From: Kytococcus schroeteri
GTDB taxonomy: Bacteria > Actinomycetota > Actinomycetes > Actinomycetales > Dermatophilaceae
Length of the DNA: 64,000 nucleotides
Reading direction: 5' to 3'
NCBI RefSeq assembly: GCF_002847825.1
Contig: NZ_PKIZ01000001.1
Span: 111,588 to 175,587, forward strand
Within the stretch, counting starts at the first letter, position 1. Each line of letters begins with the position of its first letter. The notes below the pieces were generated by a model. That model was given only the letters and a program-made list of their open reading frames with translations. It made no database searches and was not told the DNA's origin. The position numbers and the translations under genes are program-made. Below, one piece after another: positions 7,857 to 17,968 of the stretch.

Positions 7857-9179
7857 TCAGGAGGCCGCGGCGGTGGCGCGACGGTCACGGGCGGCCACCC
7901 ACAGCAGCGGGACCACGGCCAGGCCCAGCACCGCGCCGAGCCAGGACAGGCCCGCGAAGCTGCTGGCAGCCACGACCATGCCGGAGAAGGCACCTCCAGC
8001 GGCACCGGCCAAGGCGATGAGGACGTCGATGGTGCCCTGCGTCCGGGCGCGGTTGGCCGGGACGGTGCCGTCCACCACCAGGGCCGTGCCGGAGATGAGG
8101 CCCAGGTTCCAGCCCAGGCCCAGCAGTACCAGGGCCAGGACGATCCACCCCATCGACTCGCCCGGGGCCAGGGCGGCCACCACCCCGGCGGCCAGGAGCG
8201 TGGCGCCGGCTGCGGCGGCCATGGGCAGGCGCCCGACGCGGTCGATGAGGGCGCCGGTCACCAAGGAGGGCAGGTACATGGCGGCGATGTGGAGGCTGAT
8301 GACCAGCCCCACGTCACCCAGGTCGTGGTGGTGGGCCCGCATGTGGACCGGGGTCATGGTCATGATCGCGACCATCACCACCTGGGTCATCACCATGACG
8401 CCGGCGCCCACCCAGGCGGTCGGACGTGCCGGGGGCAGAGAGGTGCTGGCGGTGACCGGTGCCGTGGCAGCCCCGCGTGTGTCTGGTTCGTGGGCCGCGG
8501 GGTCCGGATCGGCATCCGTTCCGGCCAGCGTCTTGGCCAGCAGGAAGGGGTCCGGTCGCAGCATGACCAGCAGGACGGCGCCCGCCGCCAGGTAGGCGAC
8601 CGAGGCCAGCATGAACGGACCCGCCAGCGACGGAATCCCCCAGGCTCCGGCCAGTCGGCCCAGCGGTTCCACCAGGTTCGGTCCGGCGACGGCGCCGACC
8701 GTGGTGGACACCATGGCCATGCTCACCGCGGTCGCGCGGCGCTGCGGCGTGGCCAGGTCCGTGCCGGCGTAGCGGGCCTGCAGGTTGGTGGCTGTGCCGG
8801 CCCCGTAGACGAACAGAGCGAGGAACAGCAGCCACACCTGGCCCAGCACGGCCGCGAGGACCACGCCCGCGGCACCCACACCACCGACCGCGAAGCCGAC
8901 CCCGAGGCCCATGCGTCGACCCCTGCCCTGGGTCACCCGGCCCACCAGGTAGGCCGCGAGCGCTGACCCCAGGGTCACGATCGCCACCGGGATGCCGGCC
9001 AGCCCCTGGGAGCCGAGCATCTCCTCGGCCAGCAGGGCACCGACGGTCGCGCCGGCCGCCAGTCCCGCGCCACCGAGCACCTGGCTGAGCACCACCACCC
9101 GCAGGGTGCGGGTCTGGATGGCGTCCCGTTGTTCCGGCGTGGACACAGCAGGGCCTTGAACAGCTGTGGGTGCGGTCAC
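7857..9179 (-). CDS. MFS transporter, likely drug/solute exporter
   Basis: This 440-residue integral membrane protein has about twelve hydrophobic segments. The loop between segments 2 and 3 carries VGRVTQGRGRRMG, the MFS loop motif, and GAGTATNLQARYAGTDLA sits in the next loop. The central cytosolic loop (about residues 215-250) is long and rich in Asp, Pro and Ala. The GTG at 9179 is preceded by AAGGAG at good spacing. It ends 70 bases upstream of the ABC-F leader peptide on the same strand. That neighbourhood suggests, but does not show, a role in drug efflux. Confidence 0.8.
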   Translation of the reverse strand: MTAPTAVQGPAVSTPEQRDAIQTRTLRVVVLSQVLGGAGLAAGATVGALLAEEMLGSQGLAGIPVAIVTLGSALAAYLVGRVTQGRGRRMGLGVGFAVGGVGAAGVVLAAVLGQVWLLFLALFVYGAGTATNLQARYAGTDLATPQRRATAVSMAMVSTTVGAVAGPNLVEPLGRLAGAWGIPSLAGPFMLASVAYLAAGAVLLVMLRPDPFLLAKTLAGTDADPDPAAHEPDTRGAATAPVTASTSLPPARPTAWVGAGVMVMTQVVMVAIMTMTPVHMRAHHHDLGDVGLVISLHIAAMYLPSLVTGALIDRVGRLPMAAAAGATLLAAGVVAALAPGESMGWIVLALVLLGLGWNLGLISGTALVVDGTVPANRARTQGTIDVLIALAGAAGGAFSGMVVAASSFAGLSWLGAVLGLAVVPLLWVAARDRRATAAAS

Positions 9180-9258
9180 AGTGGTGCTCCTTCGGTCGGC
9201 CGCCGGTCATCCTGCCCCACGGGGAAGTGACCCCACGCGCCGCCGGCAGCATGCGCCT

Positions 9259-9490
9259 GTGGCAAGCACCTTCCAGGTCGTGACCGACACCCGGCACAGT
9301 CCCGCGCAGCTCTTCGAGCTGTCTCTGGACGTCGGCGAGCACGTGGGCTCCATGCGCAGCTCGGGAGAGATGGCCATCGCGGGGGTGACCTCCAGGATCC
9401 TCGACCTCGGCGACCAGGTGACCTGGCGTGCCCGCCACCTCGGCCTGTGGTTCCGGCTGACCGTGCGCATCACCGCCCTCGACCGCCCCC
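9259..9490 (+). pseudogene. SRPBCC family protein, N-terminal fragment fused to glycerate kinase remnant
   Basis: From GTG at 9259 the frame reads VASTFQVVTDTRHSPAQLFE, then GEMAIAGVTSRILDLGDQVT and WRARHLGLWFRLTVRIT. This is the first half of an SRPBCC (START-like, polyketide-cyclase fold) protein that usually continues for about another 70 residues. Around 9475-9490 the similarity stops and a glycerate kinase begins part-way through in another frame. A deletion joining two neighbouring genes explains this best. CAGCAT lies six bases before the GTG, so it may still be transcribed. Confidence 0.65.
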
Positions 9491-10311
9491 ACCCGCGCCC
9501 TCACCGCCACCAGCACCGGGACCGGCGAGCTCGTCTCCGCCGCCCTCGATGCGGGGAACCGTCACCTCATCGTCGGCGTGGGTGGGTCCGCCTGCTCCGA
9601 CGGCGGACTCGGCCTGCTCACCGCCCTGGGCGCCCATGTGCTCGACGCGGACGGTCAGCCCGTCCCGCCCGGCGTCCCCGGCCTGGAACGCGCCGCCCGC
9701 CTCGACCTGACGCCCGTCCGCGAGCGCCTCACCGGCATCCGCCTCACCCTGGCGGCCGACGCCACCAATCCCCTGCTCGGCCCCCACGGCGCCGCCGCCA
9801 CGTACGGACCGCAGAAGGGCGCCGATGCGGTGACGGTCGACCGCATCCAGGCCGCCCTGACACGGTGGTCAGGTCTCCTGGTCGAGGCGGGGTGCCCGCC
9901 CGGGCTGGTCGAGTCACCCGGTGCGGGGCGGCCGGAGACGTGGGTCTGGCGTTGATGGCCCCGGGCGCTGAACGGGTCTCCGGTGTGGACATGCTGCTGG
10001 ACCTCGCGGGGCTGGATGCGAACCTGTCCACCGCCGACCTGGTGGTGACGGGCGAGGGTCGCCTGGACGGTCAGACCCTCTCCGGCAAGGCACCCGCCGG
10101 GGTGCTGGAACGGGCGCGCCGGGCGGGTATTCCCGTGGTGGCCGTGTGCGGCACCACAGAGCTCAGCGAGGCCGAGGCCCGAGCGGCGGGGTTCACCGGC
10201 GTGGCCACCCTGCAGGAGCTCGAACCCGACCCCGCGCGGTGCCTGGCCGATCCCGCACCGCTGCTCCACCGCATCGGGGAGGACCTGGGGCGGCAGCTCA
10301 GCGCCGGCTGA
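9491..10311 (+). pseudogene. Glycerate kinase remnant (GarK/GlxK family), 5' truncated and frameshifted
   Basis: The sequence starts inside the family at STGTGELVSAALDAGNRH, followed by the signature VGVGGSACSDGGLGLLTALG, and runs to VESPGAG near 9925. About 105 N-terminal residues are missing. A one-base loss in a GGGG run near 9926-9929 then shifts the frame. The rest (GDVGLALMAPGAERVSGVDM, LVVTGEGRLDGQTLSGKAP, PVVAVCG) is in the frame ending at 10311. Restoring one G gives the normal GAGAAGDVG. The family phosphorylates glycerate at C2 or C3 in glyoxylate metabolism. Both defects make activity unlikely. Confidence 0.85.
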
Positions 10312-10315
10312 CCGC

Positions 10316-11590
10316 TCAGCGCGCGGCGGCCAGTTCGTCGTCCACCAGGACCTCGGCCGCACCGCGCCATCCGGCAAGGGCCAGCAGCACGCCGGAGAGC
10401 GCCATCAGCCACAGCACGATCGTCACGCTGCCGGTCGCGGCCACGATCGCCCCCACCGCCAGCGGCCCCACCGCCGCGAAGATGTAGCCCACCGGTTGCA
10501 CGATGCCCGAGAGCCGCGCCGTGATCAGCGGGTCGGCGGTCCGGGCCGGCAGCAGCGCGATCACCATCGGGAAGGCGAAACCGCCGAGGCCCAGCACCAG
10601 CGCCCACACCAGGGCCAGCGAGTGCGGCGCCACGAGCAGCCCCAGGTACCCGATGGTGGTCAGCCCACCGCAGATCACCGCCAGCGTGCGCAGCGAGGAC
10701 ACCGTCTCGATGAGGCCGGGCATGATCCACCCGCCCAGCACGCCGCAGGCGGCGATGAGCGCGGTGTAGAAGCCGCCCATCCCGGCCGAGACGCCACCCT
10801 CGGTGTAGATGCGCGGCAGCCAGCCGAACTGGGTGTAGGCGTTGGTGGACTGCAGGGCGAACATCGCCGTGAGCGCCACGGCCGTCGGCGAACGCCAGAT
10901 GCTCACGTGGGAGGCCTGCTCGGCCAGGGCGTTCCGCGGGAAGTCGTGGCCGGTCCGCCGGACGACCACCGCCCACATCGCCAGGGGCACCAGGGCGATC
11001 ACCGCCCAGGCCAGCACCGAGATCCGCCAGTCGCCGCCGGAGGGGTCGGGTCCGTGACCGATGCGGGGCAGCACCGACGCACCCGGCAACCCGGTGAGTG
11101 GGATGGCCAGCATCGCGCCGGCCGAGCCGCCGATCGACAACACGGCCACGTAGACCGCCATCAGCTGCCGCTGCTGGGTGCCCGAGCTGTGCCGCTTCAC
11201 CCACGCCGGCACGAGCACGTTGCCCAGCGCCCCGCCCACCAGGGCCAGGACGCTCAGGGCGAGGAAGATCCCCATCGAGCCGACCACCGGTCGCAGCGCC
11301 AGGCCCGCCACGGAGATCCCCAGCGCCGCCACGATGGCACCGCTCAGCCCCAGCCGGCGGCCAATGGGGACCGCCGCCAGCCCCAGCACGCCGAAGATGA
11401 AGGGCGGCAGCGCGGTCAGCACTCCGGCACCGAGCCCGCCCCCGCCGAGGTCGGCGGAGATGTCCGGCAGCAGCGGGCCCAACGAGGTGGCCGCGGGCCG
11501 CAGCATGAGCGCCACGGTGGCCACGGCCACGATTGCCACCACCGGACCCACGGGAAGACGGCGCCGGGATCCGATGGTGGGGGTGCTCAT
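10316..11590 (-). CDS. CynX/NimT-type MFS transporter
   Basis: This 424-residue membrane protein has about twelve transmembrane segments. LMLRPAATSLGPLLPDI in segment 1, LGNVLVPAWVKR before segment 5 and NAYTQFGWLPRIYTE in segment 7 are typical of the CynX/NimT (cyanate/2-nitroimidazole) branch. The real substrate cannot be inferred. Its stop is five bases from that of the convergent glycerate kinase remnant. TAAGGT, which overlaps the stop codon of the upstream SRPBCC gene, lies seven bases before the ATG, so it may have its own leaderless start within the pair. Confidence 0.8.
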   Translation of the reverse strand: MSTPTIGSRRRLPVGPVVAIVAVATVALMLRPAATSLGPLLPDISADLGGGGLGAGVLTALPPFIFGVLGLAAVPIGRRLGLSGAIVAALGISVAGLALRPVVGSMGIFLALSVLALVGGALGNVLVPAWVKRHSSGTQQRQLMAVYVAVLSIGGSAGAMLAIPLTGLPGASVLPRIGHGPDPSGGDWRISVLAWAVIALVPLAMWAVVVRRTGHDFPRNALAEQASHVSIWRSPTAVALTAMFALQSTNAYTQFGWLPRIYTEGGVSAGMGGFYTALIAACGVLGGWIMPGLIETVSSLRTLAVICGGLTTIGYLGLLVAPHSLALVWALVLGLGGFAFPMVIALLPARTADPLITARLSGIVQPVGYIFAAVGPLAVGAIVAATGSVTIVLWLMALSGVLLALAGWRGAAEVLVDDELAAAR

Positions 11591-11600
11591 GGAGCGAACC

Positions 11601-12083
11601 TTAGGAGGCGGCCTCCTCCAGCGATGCCAGCGACTCCGCCAGGTAGTCCACCCCGAAGGCGGGCAGCGGCACCTCCTCGCGGAACCAGTCCGGGGTGTCG
11701 GTCCAGTCGTAGGTCAGCGTGACCTCGGTGGCCAACCCGCCGGCCTGGTCCACCGGCTCCAGCTCGTACCGCCAGGTCCACCACGTGTCCTCGGATAGGT
11801 GCCCGTCTCGCAGCATCCCCGGCGCCCACGCGATGACGCGCTCGGGCTCCAGCGCGATCACCCGGTTGTGCATGACGTACGGCTCGCCGTTCTGCGGGAA
11901 GGCCATGTTCATGCCGAACACCTGGCCCACGCGCGTCAGGGGCTCGGGCTCGATGGCGTCCCGCACCCAGTTGGTCGGCTCGGTGTCCTGGTGCCGGGCC
12001 GGGTCGCTCAGCACGGCCCACACCGCGGCGGCCTCCACGGGCATCCGGCGGGAGGCGGACATCACCTCACGGTCATCGCTCAT
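11601..12083 (-). CDS. SRPBCC (START-like) family protein
   Basis: This 160-residue protein opens with REVMSASRRMPVEAAAVWAV, which places a small-molecule-binding SRPBCC fold: first strand, then the ligand-cavity helix VWAVLSDP. The conserved WTWRYELEPV and TLTYDWTDTPDWF strands follow. Such proteins bind lipids or aromatic ligands or act as cyclases; nothing here narrows it. The ATG at 12083 is about 140 bases from the divergent second ABC-F gene, and the MFS gene follows ten bases downstream, so the pair may form an operon. Confidence 0.75.
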   Translation of the reverse strand: MSDDREVMSASRRMPVEAAAVWAVLSDPARHQDTEPTNWVRDAIEPEPLTRVGQVFGMNMAFPQNGEPYVMHNRVIALEPERVIAWAPGMLRDGHLSEDTWWTWRYELEPVDQAGGLATEVTLTYDWTDTPDWFREEVPLPAFGVDYLAESLASLEEAAS

Positions 12084-12171
12084 GGAGCAACGGTCCCAGA
12101 CAAACCCGTTGCGGTCCACGCCCACGGCTGTCAGGGTGACGCCATGGACTCCTGAGCTGACGCCCTCCCTC

Positions 12172-12221
12172 GTGACGCGGCATGCGCCCCGCGAGGAACG
12201 ACGCTGCCCTCGGAAGGCCCC

Positions 12222-12225
<4 letters not shown>
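12172..12225 (+). CDS. Possible 17-codon upstream ORF overlapping the second ABC-F start
   Basis: GTG at 12172 opens a frame reading VTRHAPREERRCPRKAP, whose TGA overlaps the ATG of the ABC-F gene (ATGA). It is rich in arginine and proline, like many ribosome-arrest or attenuation leaders, and overlap would couple the two. A minimal frame MDS-stop (12144-12155) lies just before it. The ABC-F gene also has its own GGAAGG site inside this frame, so the short ORF may be chance. Confidence 0.35.
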
Positions 12226-13915
<1,690 letters not shown>

Positions 13916-13919
<4 letters not shown>

Positions 13920-15007
13920 CGCCCGCCTCCGCCGCCGACCACGCCGACCCGCCGCCGCGGCACCGGCGGGCTCGACGGGGTGGCCGCCGGGTGCTGGCCA
14001 CGCTGGCCCGCACCCGGCTGGTCCGAGCGGCCCGCCGCTACCTGCTGGCGCACGGCAACGTGTACGCCGGGGGTGTGACGCTCTCGGCCATGATCTCGCT
14101 GGTGGCCGCGTTGACCCTGGGCGTCACGGTCTTCCGCCTGCTGCTGGGGCGCCACCCACGGCTCATGGACGCCCTCGTGGGCGCGGTGAACGACAGCTTT
14201 CCCGGACTGCTCGGCGACGAGGGACAGTCCGGCCTGGTCTCCACCGGGGACCTGGCCCTCCACGGCGGTCTCACCCTGGCCACCCTGGTGACCCTCCCGG
14301 TGCTGCTGTGGACGGCCACCAACGCGATGACGGACCTGCGCCTCTCGCTGCGCGCGATGTTCGGTCTGGGCTCGCTGCCGCTGCACCCCGTGCGGGCCAA
14401 GCTCTGGGACCTCGTGGGGATGCTGCTGCTGGGCACCTCCGTGGTGCTCACCGCACTGCTCTCGTGGGGCGCGACCTGGGCCACGCGCCAGGCCCTGGAC
14501 CTGGTGCGGCTGGAGGCCGAGGCCGAGTGGCTCGTGCGCGGGGCCGCGCTCGCGGCGGCCGCCCTGGTGGACGCGCTCACCATCGGACTGCTCGTGCGGG
14601 TGGCGGCCAAGGTGCGCACCCCGTGGCCGCAGCGGTGGCGGGGTGCGCTGCTCGGTGCGCTCGGGTGGGGCGTGCTGCGCCTGGCCGGCACGTCCGTCAT
14701 CGGGGCGTGGGACAACCCGCTGGTGGCCTCGTTCGCCGGCCTGGTGACCCTGGTGGTGTGGATCAACCTCGCCGTGCGGTGGGCCCTGTTCAGCGCGGCG
14801 TGGACGGCCGACCCGCCGGCACCCCGCGCGCTGGAGGGCGAGGAGGTGCACGCCGCCGAGGTGCCCAACTACGTCACCCTGGCCGCCCCGCACACGCTGC
14901 TGTGGCCCCACCACCGGGTGACCGGAGCCGTGCTCGCGCCCCGGGACGCGTGGCCGGACCACCGGGCCGGTGCCCACGCCCCGGGCCACGACCCGACTCC
15001 GGGTTGA
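13916..15007 (+). CDS. YihY/BrkB family inner-membrane protein
   Basis: This 363-residue protein has six predicted membrane segments. Family features include AHGNVYAGGVTLSAMISLVA in the first segment, the region FRLLLGRHPRLMDALVGAV, and the ending SFAGLVTLVVWINLAVRWAL. The family was once annotated as ribonuclease BN in error; its role in envelope physiology is unknown. The GTG start lies in the ABC-F stop (GTGA), so the two are translationally coupled. Both termini are hydrophilic and rich in Arg, Pro and His. Confidence 0.85.
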
Positions 15008-15029
15008 TGAATTTCCCAGCCGTCAGGTC

Positions 15030-15035
15030 TACCGT
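15030..15035 (+). promoter_or_regulatory. -10 element (TACCGT) of a leaderless promoter
   Basis: TACCGT ends seven bases before ATG 15043 and no Shine-Dalgarno is present, favouring this start over the ATG at 15007. Confidence 0.5.
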
Positions 15036-15042
15036 CCGGGAC

Positions 15043-15750
15043 ATGCCCCACGACGTGCCGATGACCTCGATCGACCTCGTCATGGCCCTGGCCGGTGACG
15101 ACGTCGAGACCCGCGACCCCGACGAGGTGGCGCGCAGCATCGGGACCCGCCTGTCGGACTTCCGGCTGCGCTACAAGTTCGCGCTCGACGAGGTGCTCAC
15201 CAAGATCGACATCCTGCGCGAGGAGGCCGAGGCCCGCGGGCAGCGCGGCCCCATCGAGCACGTGAAGCACCGGGTGAAGTCCTTCGACTCCATCCTCCAC
15301 AAGATGAACCGCTTGGGCACCGGTCCGGACCTGGACGTGGTGGCCCGGGAGATCCGCGACATCGCCGGCGTGCGCGTGACCTGCCCGTACATCGAGGACA
15401 CCTTCCGCCTGGCCGAGATGCTCATGGGCCAGCCGGACCTGACGGTGCTGGAGACCAAGGACTACATCTCCCACCCCAAGCCCAACGGCTACCGGTCGCT
15501 GCACCTCATCGTGAGCGTTCCGGTGTTCCTCTCCGAGGAGACGCTGGAGGTGCCCGTGGAGATCCAGATCCGCACCATCGCCATGGACTTCTGGGCCAGC
15601 GTGGAGCACGAGATCCGCTACAAGTACGCCGGCGGGCTGCCGCTGGAGGTGGCCGACACCCTGCTGGCCTCGGCGGCCACCGCGTGGGAGCTGGACCGGC
15701 AGATGTCCGGTGTGCGCCAGAGCGTGCGCTCCCTGGCGCCCCCGGCCTGA
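15043..15750 (+). CDS. Small alarmone synthetase (RelA/SpoT domain, RelQ/SAS type)
   Basis: This 235-residue stand-alone (p)ppGpp synthetase transfers pyrophosphate from ATP to GDP/GTP. Visible family signatures are the helix with KHRVKSFDSILHKMNR, DIAGVRVTCPYIEDTF (catalytic Asp in the DIAGVR motif), DYISHPKPNGYRSLHLIV (the nucleotide-binding G-loop Tyr), and EIQIRTIAMDFWASVEHEIR with the catalytic Glu. No hydrolase, TGS or ACT domain is present, unlike the long RelA. The start was chosen from the -10 element; ATG 15007, overlapping the upstream stop, is the alternative. It can raise alarmone levels independently of ribosome starvation. Confidence 0.9.
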   Translation: MPHDVPMTSIDLVMALAGDDVETRDPDEVARSIGTRLSDFRLRYKFALDEVLTKIDILREEAEARGQRGPIEHVKHRVKSFDSILHKMNRLGTGPDLDVVAREIRDIAGVRVTCPYIEDTFRLAEMLMGQPDLTVLETKDYISHPKPNGYRSLHLIVSVPVFLSEETLEVPVEIQIRTIAMDFWASVEHEIRYKYAGGLPLEVADTLLASAATAWELDRQMSGVRQSVRSLAPPA

Positions 15751-15752
15751 GG

Positions 15753-15783
15753 GCCGGCGCGCCCCGGGGCGGGGCACGCCGGC
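15753..15783. terminator. GC hairpin between convergent genes
   Basis: GCCGGCG and CGCCGGC are separated by 17 bases that can themselves pair in part (GCCCC/GGGGC). It lies between two convergent stop codons, so it probably terminates both. There is no T-tract. Confidence 0.4.
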
Positions 15784-15789
15784 GCGGGC

Positions 15790-16020
15790 TCAGTCCTCCC
15801 GGCGCTCGTCCAGCTCGCGCTCGAGCTGCTCCACCGGGTTCTCCACCCGCGGCGGGTGCAGGATGGCGCGCGAGACGTTGTGGAACTCGTACCGGGCCAG
15901 CAGCTGGGCGGCGTCCTCCACCGGCAGCTCGTAGGCGTTGGCCAGCATGCGCACGTTCTCCGTGTAGAAGGCATGCAGCCGGTCCACGCTCTTGATGAAC
16001 TCGATCTCCTTGGAGGCCAT
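15790..16020 (-). CDS. Small conserved-looking hypothetical protein (76 aa)
   Basis: I do not recognise this family. The product opens MASKEIEFIKSVDRLHAFYT and continues ENVRMLANAYELPVEDAAQL, a likely all-helical fold, then ARYEFHNVSRAILHPPR and a highly charged tail (ELERELDERRED). The ATG has AGGGA upstream. It is divergent from the lipid kinase gene 91 bases away. Frequent G/C at third codon positions and the tight fit between neighbours support a real gene. Confidence 0.6.
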   Translation of the reverse strand: MASKEIEFIKSVDRLHAFYTENVRMLANAYELPVEDAAQLLARYEFHNVSRAILHPPRVENPVEQLERELDERRED

Positions 16021-16098
16021 GGGGGGTCCCTTCGTCGGCGTGAACTTCAGCGTCCCCATCTTGCCCCACGACGCGATTCCGCGCACCCAGAATCGCAC

Positions 16099-16104
16099 TA
16101 GGCT
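16099..16104 (+). promoter_or_regulatory. -10 element (TAGGCT) of a leaderless promoter
   Basis: TAGGCT ends seven bases before ATG 16112; no ribosome binding site is visible. This supports 16112 rather than the earlier in-frame ATG. Confidence 0.55.
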
Positions 16105-16111
16105 CCCCGGC

Positions 16112-17962
16112 ATGGACACGTCCCCGCAGCTGGCCGTGGTCGTCAATCCCGTGCACGCCCTGTCCTCTCCCGCCGTCCGGGCCACGCGCGAGGTGGTGGC
16201 CGAACTCGGGTGGCCCGCGCCGCTCGTGCTGTCCACCACCCCCGACTCCCCCGGCGCCGAGCAGGCCCGGGAGGCGCTCGCAGCCGGGGCCACGCGCGTG
16301 GTCGTGGTGGGAGGCGACGGCACGGTGCGGCAGGTGGCCGACGCGCTGGCGGGCACCGAGTGCGTCCTGGGCATCGTGCCCACCGGTACCGCCAACCTGG
16401 CCGCCCGCAACCTCGGCCTGGCCCAGCTGACCCGCAAGGGCCTGCGCCACGCGGTGACGGCCGCGGTCACCACCGCCGGCGACCACATCGACGTCGGGCG
16501 CGCCACCTGGCGCGGCACCGAGGGGCTGCAGCGCGGCACCTTCCTGGTGACCGCCGGCATGGGTCACGACGCCGCGATCATCCAGGACGTGGAGAGTGCC
16601 GACAAGGAGCGCCACGGGTGGCGGGCCTACGTGCGCCCGGCCCTGGCGCGGGCCGCCGACCCCGGCTGGCCGGTCACCGTGGACGGCGAGGAAGGGGAAC
16701 CGTGGAGCGTGCTGGTCACCAACTCCGGGGCCATCCCGTGGGGGCTCGGCGTCTCCTCGGCCCGCATGGACGACGGCCTGCTCCAGGTGGTCGTGGTGGA
16801 CCCCGACCCGCTCGTGGAGTGGCTCACCGTGGCCCTGGCGGGGGTGCTGCCGCAGGTGCCGCGCCTGCCCGGCATCCGCCGGCACTCCACGGCGACCGCC
16901 ACGCTGCGCCCCGACTCCCCCGCCCCGGCCCACCTCGACGGCGACCCGCTGGGCGAGGTGTGGGAGCTCACCTGCTCGGTGGAGCCCGCTGCCCTGTGGG
17001 TGGCCCGCCCCCACCCGGCGCGCGACTCCAGCCCCGCGCTCGACCCGCACGTGCTCACCAGCGCCACCCCCGCCGGGGTTGTCGCGGTCATCCGCTCCCT
17101 GCGCGAGGGTGGCATCACCCCGGCCGAGCGCGAGGCGGTGACCTCCGCCCTGCTGGCCCTCCAGGGCGAGCACTTCCAGGAGGTCAAGTACCTGCTCAAC
17201 TCCGGCGGCGACGGGCACGACCTGGAGCACTTCGTCTACGACGTGCTCGATGCCGGGCAGCGGCGCCGGGTGCTCGACCACATCGCTGCCCAGGCGGTGC
17301 CGCACGACGAGCTGCGGGTGCTCAGCGACATCGACGACACCTTCAAGGCCAACCTCCACGACCGCCGGTACGACCGGGGCACCGTCTACCCGGGCGTGGT
17401 GGAACTGCTCGTGGCCCTGGACCGCTCCGACGCCGCGGGCGACGCCTCCCGCCCGGGCGACCTGACCTTCGTCACCGCCCGTCCCGCCGGTCCGCGCGAC
17501 CTGCTGGAGCGCTACTCGGCCAAGGGCTTCACCGGGCTGGGGCTGCCGGCGCACACCATCCTCACCGGGACCGTCCGCGGGCTCGTGGACCGGGGACGGA
17601 TGCGCGACGGCAAGGTGCGCAACATGCGCCGCGATGCCGCGCTGTTCCCCGAGTGTCGGCAGGTCTTCCTCGGCGACTCCGGCCAGGCCGATGCCGAGGT
17701 GGCCCTCGAGGTGCGCCGCCGCTGGCCGGATCACCTCACGGCGGCCTTCATCCACTGCGTCACCGAGGTGGACGAGGCCACCCGCGAGCGCTGGCGGGCC
17801 GCGGGAGTGCACCCCGTGGACGACTGGGCCCAGGCCGCGCGGGTGGCCGGGCAGCTCGGCCTCATCGACACCGCGGCGGTGCAGCGCGTGGAGGCCGCCG
17901 TCGCGGCCGGGGTGCCGGCGCTGGCCGACACCGACGGCACCCGGCCCGTCCCGGCCCGCTGA
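16112..17962 (+). CDS. Diacylglycerol kinase fused to App1-type phosphatase
   Basis: This 616-residue protein combines opposite activities. Residues 1-300 are a DAGK/YegS-like lipid or sphingoid kinase: AVVVNPVHA, the ATP motif VVVVGGDGTVRQVADAL, GIVPTGTANLAARNLGL, and the conserved SSARMDDGLLQVVVV near residue 218. Residues 310-400 are a helical linker (EAVTSALLALQGEHFQEVKY). Residues 400-600 are a HAD-like phosphatase of the App1/DUF2183 group, with the catalytic DIDDTFKAN near residue 408, FVTARPAGP, and KVRNMRRDAALFPE plus FLGDSGQAD for the Lys and second acid. In yeast, App1 dephosphorylates phosphatidate. The pair could make and then consume phosphatidate, or act on different lipids. 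It is cytosolic with no membrane segment. Confidence 0.85.
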   Translation: MDTSPQLAVVVNPVHALSSPAVRATREVVAELGWPAPLVLSTTPDSPGAEQAREALAAGATRVVVVGGDGTVRQVADALAGTECVLGIVPTGTANLAARNLGLAQLTRKGLRHAVTAAVTTAGDHIDVGRATWRGTEGLQRGTFLVTAGMGHDAAIIQDVESADKERHGWRAYVRPALARAADPGWPVTVDGEEGEPWSVLVTNSGAIPWGLGVSSARMDDGLLQVVVVDPDPLVEWLTVALAGVLPQVPRLPGIRRHSTATATLRPDSPAPAHLDGDPLGEVWELTCSVEPAALWVARPHPARDSSPALDPHVLTSATPAGVVAVIRSLREGGITPAEREAVTSALLALQGEHFQEVKYLLNSGGDGHDLEHFVYDVLDAGQRRRVLDHIAAQAVPHDELRVLSDIDDTFKANLHDRRYDRGTVYPGVVELLVALDRSDAAGDASRPGDLTFVTARPAGPRDLLERYSAKGFTGLGLPAHTILTGTVRGLVDRGRMRDGKVRNMRRDAALFPECRQVFLGDSGQADAEVALEVRRRWPDHLTAAFIHCVTEVDEATRERWRAAGVHPVDDWAQAARVAGQLGLIDTAAVQRVEAAVAAGVPALADTDGTRPVPAR

Positions 17963-17968
17963 GCGGGC

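Noticed and set aside
15007..15043. ATG 15007 as the start of the alarmone synthetase
   Set aside because: It overlaps the upstream stop but has no ribosome binding site; ATG 15043 has a well-placed TACCGT box and better fits family length, although 15007 cannot be fully excluded.
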